From Hydractinia symbiolongicarpus (lineage: Eukaryota; Cnidaria; Hydrozoa; Anthoathecata; Hydractiniidae), in assembly GCF_029227915.1 (NCBI RefSeq), contig NC_079879.1, positions 22,894,501-22,958,500 on the forward strand: a stretch of DNA of 64,000 bases, given 5' to 3'. Of the stretch, positions 1 to 11,728 are shown in pieces; the first letter of the stretch is position 1, and every line of letters begins with the position of its first letter. A program made the translations under genes and the position numbers. Below the pieces are notes generated by a model. The model saw nothing but the letters and a program-made list of their open reading frames with translations. It searched no databases and was not told the DNA's origin.

Positions 1-3000
1 CAATAATGGATAGTACTTGAATAATCTATGTTTTGTTTTTAAGTTTAATTTCTGTTCTGTAAAATACACAAATAAAATATTAGACTTATGTTTTGTTTTG
101 AGAGATGCATTCTTGTTTTGTGTGTCTCCTACTGTAGAAAGCTCATCTCATATCTTGTCGTGTACTATAAGTAGTTGTAAAAGTACAGGCACCAATAGAG
201 TGACTAAGGGAAACTTTTAAATTGGCAAAAACGGGATTCAAGTTCTAATATAGCCCCCAACTTTCACAGTTTTTTCGGCCCTGTATTACAATCTTTTGAT
301 GATTTTTTAGAATGTTTCTTCCTACCTCAAAGTCATCAGTGTCTTTGTTTTGAACATCCTCCATATGTTTCCCTTCAATGAAACACAATCTCGTCCCCAG
401 GTCTCTTTTACGCCTTTTTTCCGCCAGACTATCGGTAGGGGTAGCAAAGTCATGGGAACGAAGTCGAATGAATAAATTTGTGCTGAAATATTTTTGGAAT
501 GTTAGACAATTTTGCCAGGGTGATTTTCATACGCTTTCTTCCTGATATTCAATAGATTAATTAAAATCCTTAATATTATAAAATAAAACCATTTGACGAT
601 TTACAACTTTAAAAACTATAGCTCAGAACAGAAATCTCTTAATATGTAATACTTATTTTTTATAACTCTTTTTCTTTGGAAATGATTATATAAAACGAGG
701 CAGCCAGGTGAGCGATTTAGTTGGTTAAACAAGTCAGGCCGTTCGTCATAGTTTTCAAAGTCAATAATTTTTACTTTGAAGGTTATATGCAATCGAGTCA
801 GAGTCACTTTGGCAAATTGACTCGCTTAAAGCTAGGCGCTTGGGAATAACGAGATATAACCCAACCCTCTCTGAAAAGAAAGAAAGAAACGATATGCCAG
901 TGACATTGATTGAAAGCAGGAATAACAACATCACATCACATCCCAATGGATGGAAATTGAAATAAGAAAATTTCTGTATTCGCATGTCTGTTTTAGTTCT
1001 CCATAGAGAAATGTTTTGCTTTATGCAACCTTGTCCGGTCCGGCAGGTCTCTTTTACGCCTATGATTTTCTTACCGGAAGTCGTGAATATCATGAAGGTA
1101 AATGAGCCCTGGGGAAAAAGTTGTGTTTTATTTTTCGTATTGGACTAATTAAGGAGTCTTTAGTGGTTTGGCAGTTTAGACATTCTCTGCATTTTTGTAT
1201 TTTTGCTTCTTGATAACCACAGATAAGTTTTATACACTTTTTTTTATTTTCTAGGTTTGACACAATCCTCAATTACTCTGTTGATAACAAAAGAGTGTAC
1301 ATATGCTCATCCACATATTTAACCTCATCCAAGGGCTTGTTAGGTTTTTAAACGGGTCCCATCCAACTACAGGAAAACCAAACAAGGGGCGCGGTTAGCA
1401 TGTATAATTTTTTGAAAATATAATAAAAGAAGTGTTTTAAGAATGTATAGAAAAAATTCTTTCCTTTGCAACGAAATAAATTAATACAATATACAATATT
1501 TTCTAAAATCTCTATTTGATGAATATGTATAAATATGCTTTTAAACACCACACATGAATAAATATATAAACTTCGTTTCCAGACTTCTTTTACCATTACA
1601 ACAGTCACATTCCATTAAATATTACAAAATTCTAGTCCGCCACGTCACGTCACGTCGCTACGTCACGTCGTCCCCTCACGTTGCCACGACACATAGCCGC
1701 ATAGCCACGGAACGATACGCCCACATTCGACGTGAATCTCCTCGATTTGACGGTTGGGAATTATAGAGAAAACTGCATAAGCATGTGCGATATTTTCAAC
1801 TATATATCGCAGTTGGTATCATTAAAAAAAACGTGCTTCAAAACAGCTTCTGTTTCTACGGATGATTGGACTACATATATGGTAAGGATAAAAACTGCGT
1901 TGCATGTTGGCCGGGGGCAGCTTTCCAGGGACTTTTGACAGTGCACTCCTTTGTAATGCCTATTAACATGTCGTATTTCTCTTCAAAATAATATTTGAAT
2001 GAAGCATATGTATCCCATCTGTTTTCTTCGTTGGTTAGACGAAACAGACTATCGAAGAACGGAGGAGAGATCTAAAAAGAAGACAAAAGTTTCAACAAAC
2101 CATATCTGGTTTTGTAGTTAATTATTTAACGACAGGAAGGGTGGGCGGATTAGTAATAATAATTGAAATGAGGGGGTTAGGTAGAGTTTGCGAGTGAAGA
2201 GAGGCGGGTTACGTGACGTAATTTTTGAATCATCCCTAAGTGGGTACACAGATTTTCATTACGCGTAAACTAAAACATAAACTAGAGCTTTTATAGATCA
2301 CAAAAACAGTTAAATCGCGCAACATTTGTATCTTCTTTGCTATCCTTTTTATTGAATGTTTATGAGCTTAATGATAAGACTACTACAGTCTTCTTCTTGC
2401 TTATGCCATTTTTAACTACTGTAGCTGCACCTAAGGACATGCAATCACATATTTCTAGATTCTACATTACAACAGCTTTAATTTTGTATTTTTGTTTATG
2501 AATAAATATAAATTCTTTAACGGCGAAATGAAAATAATAATAAATAATAATATTGGAGTCGAGGGATAAAATCATATTCTAGGAAATTCTATTTATATGT
2601 GATTCACACGGAACAGAAAATAAATATGAAAGTCCTATATACATATTTGTTATTTCCGGATTTACATATCAAAACAAATAAATAAATAAAGGATTTCAAC
2701 TTCATCCTAGACCCCCAACTTAGCTTGTTTGACGCAAACTAAGATGGTGACGAAGCTTGAAACAGAGATTAGTCATCATGGTAGTTGTTGTGTTGGTGAT
2801 ATGTTAACAACATTATGTGCTGACGTATTGTTTTTATGACTTATTTTCGTCCGCAATATAAAGGTTCACATAGGTATCATAAGCGGATCAAAACTCCGTA
2901 CTGTGCCCATAAAAAACATCGGAAGTTCGCTTTTCCGTTACAACATTTTAATAACAAATAAAGACGTGTCATATTTTCGTATGGTCGAATTTGTAATAAA

Positions 3001-3891
3001 CAACGTTCGAGTTTTTATTAATCTTTTAGATATCTTTCTTTCAGTGCAAAAAACGCCCCCCCCCCCCCCTCCCACACACACAGTTGGTCTGTCTAAGCTC
3101 CTGGGGCACGAAGACTTGTTATGATGACTTGAGATACCCTGCGGTATCAAACACGAAACCCATTTCTTTAGAAAGTTGATTGTTATTTAATAAAAAGAGT
3201 CTTCTAAACATTCTTACATTAGGGGTAACTTTTTGCCGGGATGATTGTCCACCTTTAAATGGAAAATTTTTCTGTCGCGATATTTTTTTTCTTTTAATTA
3301 GATGAAGTATGCAGAAAATATCTCCTTTGTTCCGAGACGGTGTGTTTATATGGAAAGCCTGAGCAGTGATGTTGCTTAGCTCAAGCGGGATCCCTATTAA
3401 GATGTCCATGGACAAAACTTTTTTTTATAAACACAAAGTGAGAACAGCCCCTAAGATTAAGAACTTTTCTTTTTTTCCATAAGAAATAAAAATTATACAA
3501 GCGGTCAAAAAAAGAAAGCACATACTTTTTTTGATGAGAACGTAAAATTAAAATATTGTCTCCAGTTTCGAAAATGGACATTTTGACCCCCGTCCCACAT
3601 TTTGACCACCCCTCCCACATTTTGACCACCCTTCCACACGGAAATCCTACCAATTGCTGCCATTTTTAATAAATGAAGTCAGGAATTAACAGTTTTACCA
3701 CAATTAAATAAATACCAACATGTCTTTTGAAATTAATTTGAAAGCCGGTGTATGTGTAACGGTTATCCCTAACATTTTGCCCAACCGGTTCTCACCTTTA
3801 TGTAAGTAACCCAACAAGGGCACTGGTACTTTATAATATAAACATGGCAGAACAAAAACGTGAATTCATAATTATATAAAAGAAATCTTAC
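1..3891. other. no complete gene seen; probable FGF intron
   Basis: This stretch lies downstream (minus strand) of FGF exon 2 and is probably its second intron. I looked for the third FGF exon, which normally carries the C-terminal half of the trefoil, on the minus strand and did not recognise it, so it is expected left of the window. Local features are a CGTCA-rich patch near 1638-1700, a poly-C run near 3056-3070 and three copies of a 19-20 bp unit at 3580-3637. Confidence 0.5.
3580..3637. repeat. short tandem repeat, 3 x 19-20 bp
   Basis: Three consecutive imperfect units (3580-3598, 3599-3618, 3619-3637), each reading ATTTTGACC followed by a C-rich stretch ending in CCAC. No coding role is apparent. 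Confidence 0.85.
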
Positions 3892-5683
3892 CTCCGCCCT
3901 CGCCACACCCTTCTTGTTCATCGTGATATATCGTCCAGATGAAATTCCTTTGATGCGTAAAATGCTTGGTCCGTGAGATTCCATAACAAATAATGCTAAA
4001 AGTGATCCAAAAAATATAAAGAATAAAAAATGACGATCGTTTGCTTTCAATATGTTATTTTTAAGTTTTAGAGAAAATCGGGAACAACAGAAAATAATCT
4101 AGCGTAAGTATGTTAGGGCGTTAATTTTTGTGACGCCGCGTGGAAGAATTTGGTATAAAATCAATAAGGGGCGATTTAGAAAGGGTCGAAAGGTCTAAAA
4201 ACAGATTACTTATGCGGTCATTCCCGTAAATATTTATCCGCCGCAACAAAGAAGATGCGTCATTTGTTTACGAGGAGCTAAATTATGTACACAACTTATG
4301 TCTGCCATTATTAAAATGGTATCAAAGCTAGCGCTTTACCTAATTGTTGTTATAATTCTACAGAATTTTTTGTGATAGCTGTTTACCACTGATGCTTGAT
4401 ACCGACTTTCTTACAAAATGGCGACAAGGTATTTAACTGACGACTTCTAAATCTCTTTTTCCTATTTTTATAATATCCTCGATAAGAATCTATTATTAAA
4501 GTTAATTGACTCGTAAATGATCCCGACAATATCATAATCAACACCTTTTCACTATTTACGCAATCACAGCTACAAAACTAAAAAAAACGAAAACCTTCAT
4601 TTCTTATCGAATTAAATTATGACATTAATAGTGTCCTGGCTTTTTTTTAAAAAAAAAGAAAGTGTAGAATTTGAGATAAAATTTAAAAACTTTAAGAAAT
4701 ATAAATATGAAGTATAAAACCTCCAATCCAAAAGGGTAAAATATTCACATCAATTTTTACTGATTAGAAAAAAAATTGCACTGGTATTTTACATTTTTTT
4801 GCTGCAAAATAATATCCAAGATGGTATCTACATAAGTCAACAGAGTGAATTATTGCAGATAAAAATTTTTTTTGATCCAAATCTCCGCAGACCAAAATAG
4901 ATTTTTAATGATCCAATTTGATTTCTTTAATTTATTCAACACTTAGCAAAGCATGTGGTTCACGATCAATATGTTAGATACATGATTGTCTGATATGATT
5001 GATGACACGGGCATTGACAAAAACAACACTACTGAATAGAGGAATAAAGTAAAGTCTGGAAGTAACTAAATCCAGATCCGAAATATTTTCCCTGTAACAA
5101 AATTTTCTGATTCCAACTTCCAATATTTATTATTTAAAACAACGGCAAAACAATTAAAAAAACATGCGAGACATATTTTAATAAATATTGATTTTATCAT
5201 AAACCCATTCATTACTTAAATTAATAAATAAATTAAAAAAATCTTACTTCCTGGGTCATTTCTGTTTGTCGTTCCATCAATCGTTCCATTCATATGTATT
5301 CTTATATACACACCCAATTTATTGGCAAGTTTATATAACCTTCGATTCGTGGGAGTCGCGGAAAGCAGAGCAGCGTTATGGTTGATCCTGGCTTCTCTCT
5401 TCTTTCGTTTCTTGATACGAGTTCGCTTATTTTTCCTTACAGTAACTCTGAAATCTATCGAAGGCTTTCGCACAAAATCATGAGGTCTCTCAGCACCACT
5501 TGATGCAGACTTGACTTCAATGATAGGGTCTCTAACATCTGGTGACTTCCGGGCTACGTGTACAGTTAATTTCTTTTTTCCTCCACTAGATTTTCTTCCT
5601 CTGTACGGTGCTGCATTGCTGTTCCATATGAAACAAGCAATTAGAGTTATCATAAATGTCTGCCAGACATCCATCCAAACCAT
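3892..5683 (-). CDS. fibroblast growth factor (FGF) ligand, exons 1 and 2, 3' end missing
   Basis: Secreted growth factor of the FGF family, expected to bind FGF receptors with heparan sulfate. Exon 1 is 5248-5683 and exon 2 is 3892-3995. The first ATG of the open frame is at 5683, because a stop lies close upstream and no earlier ATG exists in frame. Residues 1-24 form a hydrophobic signal peptide. A basic prodomain-like stretch ends with RKKR at about residues 93-96, a furin-type site. The beta-trefoil begins with NRRLYKLANKLGVYIRIHMN and contains GTTNRNDPG, matching the family pattern of RRLYCRTG followed by DGT-NxNDP. Exon 2 carries SGRYITMNKKG, the hallmark SGRYLAMNKKG motif. Exon 2 is exactly 104 bp, the usual length of the middle FGF coding exon, and phases agree (1 then 0). 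The 180 codons present lack the third exon. The subfamily cannot be assigned. Confidence 0.87.
3996..5247 (-). other. FGF intron 1
   Basis: AT-rich intron between the two FGF exons, with GT at 5247 and AG next to 3995 on the minus strand. I see no gene or clear repeat in it. Confidence 0.75.
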
Positions 5684-8289
5684 AGTTATACCAGAACACA
5701 AATAAAAAGTCCTATTCCAATGTTTTTTTAAGTATTTTCTTCTCAACTATTATGCGGCATGCGGTTTTTAACAGGAACGTGAAGATGAAATCAAACGTGA
5801 TAATATTTTTAATTACTGCACAATTTCAATCCTTAGATTTATGTCCTTCCCTTTCTTCACAATTGACAAATTTAAAGTAGAAACAAATATAAATAGATAT
5901 ACTAGACGTCTTTCACCTTGTGATATTTATGTGTGTTTTTGAGGAATCTCAACGTGAACTAAAAGTCATTAATTAAAGACATTCTTTATATATTTGAAAC
6001 GGAACCATCAACAAATTGTTTCATTTCCTCCCTCCTTAAAAAAAAACAGTAGAACATTTTAATTTTCATAAAGGATTGTATTCAATTCGGCTTGCATGAT
6101 TATTTCTGTTGTCAGGAAATTACTATTGTTGGACACCATTAATAGAACTTATACCATCGTACAATTTAATGCTGTTCTCTATTTGTCTAAACATCAATTG
6201 GAATTTTTTTTGATTGTTTTAATAACGTGAATTGCAAAGTCGTTTCTTTTTAATTTCATTGTCACATTTTGTCAGAGCATCAACGTAAACTAAATAAAAC
6301 TCTCTGAGACAAACAAAATATAATTATGACGTATGCTTCACACCTATTTGTCAGAATATAATCTTTTTTGTTTAGGACACTTTCCCTAACGGCAGAAATG
6401 ATCTTATTCTGACAAACAGGGACCCCTATAGGCATGTCTTTAGCAAGTCATGATGACCGTGGTGAATGCATGTATAAGATCATTTGTAACATTTCATCGT
6501 ACGATGTTCAAACAAAACTTGATGTTTCACGAATTCAATCCAAAGTGGATTGACATAAATTATTTCCGCTTTTCACATATGGAATGGAAATAAGCTTATG
6601 TAGTTTCAATCAGCTCTACAGACAAAGGATATGGTATAGTGTTGCAAAGTTTTTTTAAGCAGCTTTTTCAATGCCAAGGAAATCTTGAAAATCATTTACA
6701 AGTGGCAAAGAATCTGATTTTATTGTCTGATTTAAGCGTCTCGCCTGCTGCTCGCCAAGATTTAAATATTTTACACGTCTGTTAAAACACTTACAGTTGT
6801 ATATATAAAGAATTGAGTGACAGGTTGTCAATCAAACTTGGGCATTTAAAATATATATTTCAGAGGAGGAGACGCAAAGTTGAATTGTGAATATTTTAAA
6901 AATGAATTGAAAGCCCGTGTTTATTCTTGATTTCAATACTTTAGAATCGTGACGAGGATTTCTTAAGTTTTTAAAAGGAAAATGTTTATCTTACATGAAG
7001 CAAAAACAGGAAAAATGTATTTAATTTCCACACTCTATCTGACAACTTCATCAAATTTATTAGCAGTATTCAGGAGATAAAACATTTGATTTCAATATTT
7101 TATAAGAGGACTGTAATTACCATATGCAGCTCCATTAATGAGGTTTTAGGTTTTGCCTGACTTTCCGTTCAAAACAGTTTAGTGAAGTTTAAATTTACTG
7201 ATTCGTCTGTTCAGTTCATACTTTTTTTGTTTATTGCCTCGTCAAGTAAATCCCTTTTTGCATTATCGAAGGTGCATGGACGTACATCAAAATGATTAAA
7301 TGTACCGAGAATACAAATCCTTGTTTATTTATCTGGAAGAATAGAATATCTTTGAAACATAAGTAGAATCAGAAATATTTTCATGAAGACCAGTCTTATA
7401 AAAAAATGCTCCTTAGGAATCCACACGAGGAGGTAATATCTATACCGGATGTATTCACGTTTATGTTACCAGAGGACATTACCAAAAAAGTTAGACAAAA
7501 GTTGTTATCTATGTTTTTAAAATGAAGGAAAAAAGGAAAAACATATATATTCACGTTTCCACCAAAGCATGTTACTTGAACAGGTGCAAAAACTTTAAAA
7601 TGCGAAGTGCAAAAAATAGAACAAACGTGATGAATATTGTTGCTAGGCTACTTAGTAAAATTGACATATTTAAAATGCAACTAAATTACTAACGTTAGAA
7701 ATCTTAAAGATAGTAAAGATTAAATTTTCCCGCGGAAACTCTACCTCTAATTAGCACCAGATCTCTACTTAGCGCCGCCCTCTATATCGCGCCGTGTGAT
7801 TTGTGCCAACCTCTATCTCGTTCACACCCTTACTTTTTGTTATGATAACACTTCACTTCTTTCAGTCTTATCAAAATGCATTATCAGAAAATTCGTCTTT
7901 TGAAATAAATATTTAAAACTGCCAAGGATTGTGTCGGTTCTTCTTATAAAAGACCCTTATTTTAACCGCCCTCTATAAATAGCCGCCCTTTAATTAGATT
8001 TGGTCTTTGATAAATGCGCAGCTCAAAGTATAAAAAATTAATAAGCGATAGGGGCGGTAATGATAAGAAGGGCGGTACCCACGTAAAATTAAAATTTTTC
8101 TTTAATGTGTGAATTTTACTTTACGAATTTCACTAAATTCCATTATTATTAACTATGGCAATATTGATTATTATTTTATACACGCTCCTCAAAAGTTAAG
8201 CCCGTAAAAGAGACAAATTAAGTAAGATTTGAGCCCAGCTTTTACAAAAAAATCATTGGAAGCCAGAGTAAACTATTAAATACCATTAC
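5684..8289. other. intergenic, no gene seen
   Basis: The segment upstream of the FGF start probably includes its promoter and 5' UTR, but no distinct element is recognisable. Around 7735-8085 there is a loose family of motifs resembling CCGCCCTCTATAAATAG and its complement GGGGCGGTAATGATAAG. A similar style of sequence recurs near 11065-11180. These are probably remnants of a small transposon, but I could not define ends. Confidence 0.4.
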
Positions 8290-8769
8290 TTAAAACCACA
8301 TCTTAATTTTATTGTTGATTTCATTTTGATGGATTTTTAATGAGTTTTCAGTTCTAATAAAAAAGTTGTGAATACTCTGGTATATTATGTAAGTCGGTGC
8401 ACCCACTTTCGCACCCACAATAACTGCAAAAATGATGCCTGCGATTGCGGAGCTGTTTATTACAAGTATTACTGCCCCAGCATCAATTGTATGTTTCCCA
8501 AAAAATTTGACAGCTGATGAATTGGTTCCAAAATGGGGTACGTTTGTAGTTTTATACAATATTGACGAGCAAAAAACATGAATGGCTATATTTGTTACTG
8601 TTTCTCTGTTATACTCTGACTCATACTTCTCTTTATATAAAGAAAAATCCCTGGGAACGAGGGTGTTTCTACAAGTATGATTACTTACATGGCTAACAGT
8701 CAAACAAGTTCGAGGAGTATAGGTAGAAACTTCACAACCTTGATCCCAAGGTTTTCTGTTCAAAGAGCC
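8290..8769 (-). CDS. terminal exon of an unrecognised membrane protein
   Basis: An open frame of about 159 codons ends in TAA at 8290 and has no ATG at its beginning. It starts directly after a good acceptor (TATCTCAG, next to 8769), so it looks like the last exon of a spliced gene. The N-terminal part has spaced cysteines (GCEV, RTCLTV, NHTC) and NxS/T sites, as in an extracellular domain. A hydrophobic stretch (AGAVILVINSSAIAGIIFAVIVG) reads as one transmembrane segment, followed by a short basic tail ending KIKMWF. I do not recognise the family, and the upstream exon or exons between 8770 and about 11700 were not identified. It could also be a chance frame, but the acceptor and membrane segment argue for a real exon. 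Confidence 0.4.
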   Translation of the reverse strand, partial: GSLNRKPWDQGCEVSTYTPRTCLTVSHVSNHTCRNTLVPRDFSLYKEKYESEYNRETVTNIAIHVFCSSILYKTTNVPHFGTNSSAVKFFGKHTIDAGAVILVINSSAIAGIIFAVIVGAKVGAPTYIIYQSIHNFFIRTENSLKIHQNEINNKIKMWF

Positions 8770-9789
8770 CTGAGATAGAGGTTGAAAACTTAAGTGTTGA
8801 GTGAGGATAATATAAAAATTGAGTTTTTTTGTAATATCAAGACTCAGTAGAAAAAGTGTTATTATTGTTAGTTGCCACGTTTTTATAAAAATTTTTAACC
8901 AGGCTTTTTAAAAACACGTTTAGCAGTTAAGTGATTACTTACCAACTCTTTCAACAAGACTATAAATTGGCGCGCTTTGAAAAAGTTAAACAAGCATTAT
9001 GCAGCCAAGTCGTTACAATTTACCCACGCCAACAAAATCTTATCCACAAATATTAAAAAAAATTGTAAGAAATCTCTACTACTACATAAAATTAATATTA
9101 AGACATAAATGAAAATTTTGTTCAATTATACTGTGAAATTAGTGCGTGGTGTGTTGAAAAGTTTTGTGGCTGTCCTGACATAACGGACAAATTACGTCTT
9201 TTATATGTCTGATTTGAATATAATTTGAAAAGTGGTGATATTTTAGTGATAAGAAATTTCTGTTTTTAAAACAGGGGATAAAATGTACTGTAAAAGCTTT
9301 AAAAAATAGGTTTGATATAAATACTTATAATTTCGGTGAGTTTCGTAGAACAAACATTCTACCTAAAAATTCAGAATTACTCAAAATAAACAAATGCTTT
9401 CTTATTTAACTGAAGTCTTTCCCTTACATCTTTACACCGTGGGTCGTCAATATACAATCTCGTCTCCAGGGCGGGTTACTAGCCTTTTCGACATTGAGGT
9501 AGAGCGAGCGGCTTTCACATCAAGCATCAAACCCTGGGATCGAGGAATTTTTGTAGCTTTTTTTGTATTTATTTATTTTATTTTATTCTTTAAAAAAATA
9601 ATAAAGCCGGGTCTCTAAAAAAAATCTGCCCTCATATACCCTTCCTTCTACAGCCAGAAAGGGCGTTTATTTGAGCTTTTCCTATTCAAATAAATTTAGG
9701 TAAGTAAAATCGGGACAACGACGAAGACGGCTGAAGTAATGTACTGTAGATATAATTTTTGAAAGTTTATTTCTGATGAATTTCGGATG
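8770..9789. other. no gene seen
   Basis: AT-rich, probably intron or flank of the preceding membrane-protein gene. A short segment near 9455-9550 with the words CCAGGGCGGG and GGGATCGAGG resembles words near 38702 and 56520, suggesting fragments of a dispersed repeat. Confidence 0.35.
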
Positions 9790-9990
9790 AAAATGTAATG
9801 TGGCTAGCCTCATATACAGCCTGTGAATTGTTTCCCGGATGGACCACAATAGTAATTCTAGAGTTTTTAAATCTCCAATTTGGTGAGAAACCTTTGAAGA
9901 AATTTCTGCAAAACTAGACAACGGCCTGATGATATGGGGATCGAACCCACGGTCTCTTGGAGATGATTAAGCTACGATCCCAGAATTTCT
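9790..9990 (-). mobile_element. diverged tRNA-derived SINE copy
   Basis: Read on the minus strand, the head (about 9990-9930) contains a tRNA-like internal promoter with B box GGGTTCGATCC and an A-box-like TAGCTTAATC. It is followed by a tail that aligns loosely with the SINEs at 58271 and 14806 (ACTCTAG, then CCGGGAAACAATTCACAGG, then GAGGCTAGCCA). The tail is clearly related but more diverged than in the other copies. It is not a functional tRNA, because the stems do not close properly. Confidence 0.55.
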
Positions 9991-11728
9991 GTAACATAAA
10001 TAAAAATTGGATTCGAATTAAATGAAAAAGTGGTTCATTTCCGAAATTCAGTTTTTCGCGGATTGAATTTGGCAATTTTTTTATAATTCTTTTTTATAAA
10101 TATTAGAATGTTTTATTGTTTGGATAAAGTCTTTTTAATTTTTGACTTGTACTAATGAAGCCTCGTTCTCGAATTACAGTTTGCTGAAGTGAGGATTTTA
10201 ATTATTTCACATCTTTTCTCTGTTGAGAATAAGCTACGGTGCATGACAGAAAACTCTGGAAATGTAAGCGAAAATGGTCAAATTTAACAAATTAGGAATT
10301 CTTTCGAAAAGGTTGATATTATTACTTTTTTCTCCGACGATAAAAATCTCTCAAACTATAAACTGTAAAGGAGTAAATTTTCGCTTGTTATTTCAAGAAA
10401 TTGCTTCACTTTCTTGGTCGATACACACAAAACTTAGTTCTAACAATTCCTTTACTTTTTGATTCGTGAAAATAAAAAATCCTCACAATATTAAATTAAA
10501 AGGTTCTCTTTTTGCAAATTTATCGGGGATAGTTCCGACTAAATTTTGGCATTCAAATTTGCAAAGTGACAAAAATTTTCCCCAAGGTTAACTTTCACAA
10601 ACGAAATTTTCCCCTTCGAGGTGCTATAGAATTCCTTAAATCGCTAAATTGCCATTCGCAAAATCTCATAATTTACTGTCGCAAAAAGCGTAGTTTGCAC
10701 GAATATATTGTATGGATATCGTAATTTATTGTCGGAACAGGTCTTTAATAATGTGCAATTCTATATAGGAAGGATATAAAAAGCTACATGGGCAGACAAT
10801 AAGAGATGTTCATTTTTTTTTAAAATTTATTCAATACGGATCGGTACTCCTTTCTTTAAATCAAACAGATTCGAGTTAAAAGACTTTTGAGCTTCGAAGT
10901 CGCAAAACATTGTATGAAGGGGTTATCTCTACAATACTGTTAATGCTTGATTATTTCAAATTTTGACTGGTTTTAAAAAAATGTTTTTGCGTTAAGGGTT
11001 GTTTTTCCTAATTTTCAAAATATTTGCATAAACACTTTATTAGTAATAACTCTAGTAAAACATTCAAATAACGGCCTCTAAGCACTTATTTGAAAAGGAC
11101 CCTTATAAAAGAAATTACAAAAAAACTAGGCGCTTATTTAAGATGGGTGCTTAGTCCAGAGTGGGCGTTTTATCAAGCATTTACGGTATATTGTTGGAGT
11201 GGGAAACTACCTTCCAATTAACTGTGAAAGATTCAATTGAAAATTGACACAAGAAAAGAACGTTATTTTTATGCAATTTTATCTACTAAAATGGTTACAA
11301 TTCTATACAAACCTGCAGGGGTGTAAAAAACACTTTGCTTAAGAAAAATACCTCTGTAAATGTTGAAAAGAATTAAAAAATGGCAATAATTTGTGTCACA
11401 AAATTATCATTTTTGACAAAACGCAATAATTTATGTCGCAAAATGTATAGTAAGCATTAAAACTGCAATAATTTATGATGCAAAGTCATTGTGATAATTT
11501 TCCCCACAATTTATCTTCTTAAGGTAATAGAAATATTGTTATGCAAACTTGGATTTCTAGAATGATACTCAAATGCTACAAAAAAATATACAGAGGCATT
11601 TGATGTTGGCCATTCTACCATTTTTCAAGCATGCAAAAAGATAAAAAGAAATTGCATTTCCTACACACAAGAATAATTTTAAACCTTTAAAAGATTAATA
11701 AGTTTATATGGAGTTATTAATAATGAAT
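9991..11728. other. no gene seen
   Basis: AT-rich sequence between the SINE and GTF2E1. It has repeated words such as GCAATAATTTATG near 11400-11480 and GGGCGTTTTATC near 11165, typical of degraded repeats. The 3' UTR of GTF2E1 must lie in the right part, but no clear AATAAA in the right orientation stands out. Confidence 0.4.

Noticed and set aside
3046-3150. proline/glycine-run frames around the poly-C tract
   Set aside because: Low-complexity artefact of the C run on both strands.
9915-9990. tRNA gene on the minus strand
   Set aside because: Same reason: a tRNA-like SINE head with mismatched stems and the family tail behind it.
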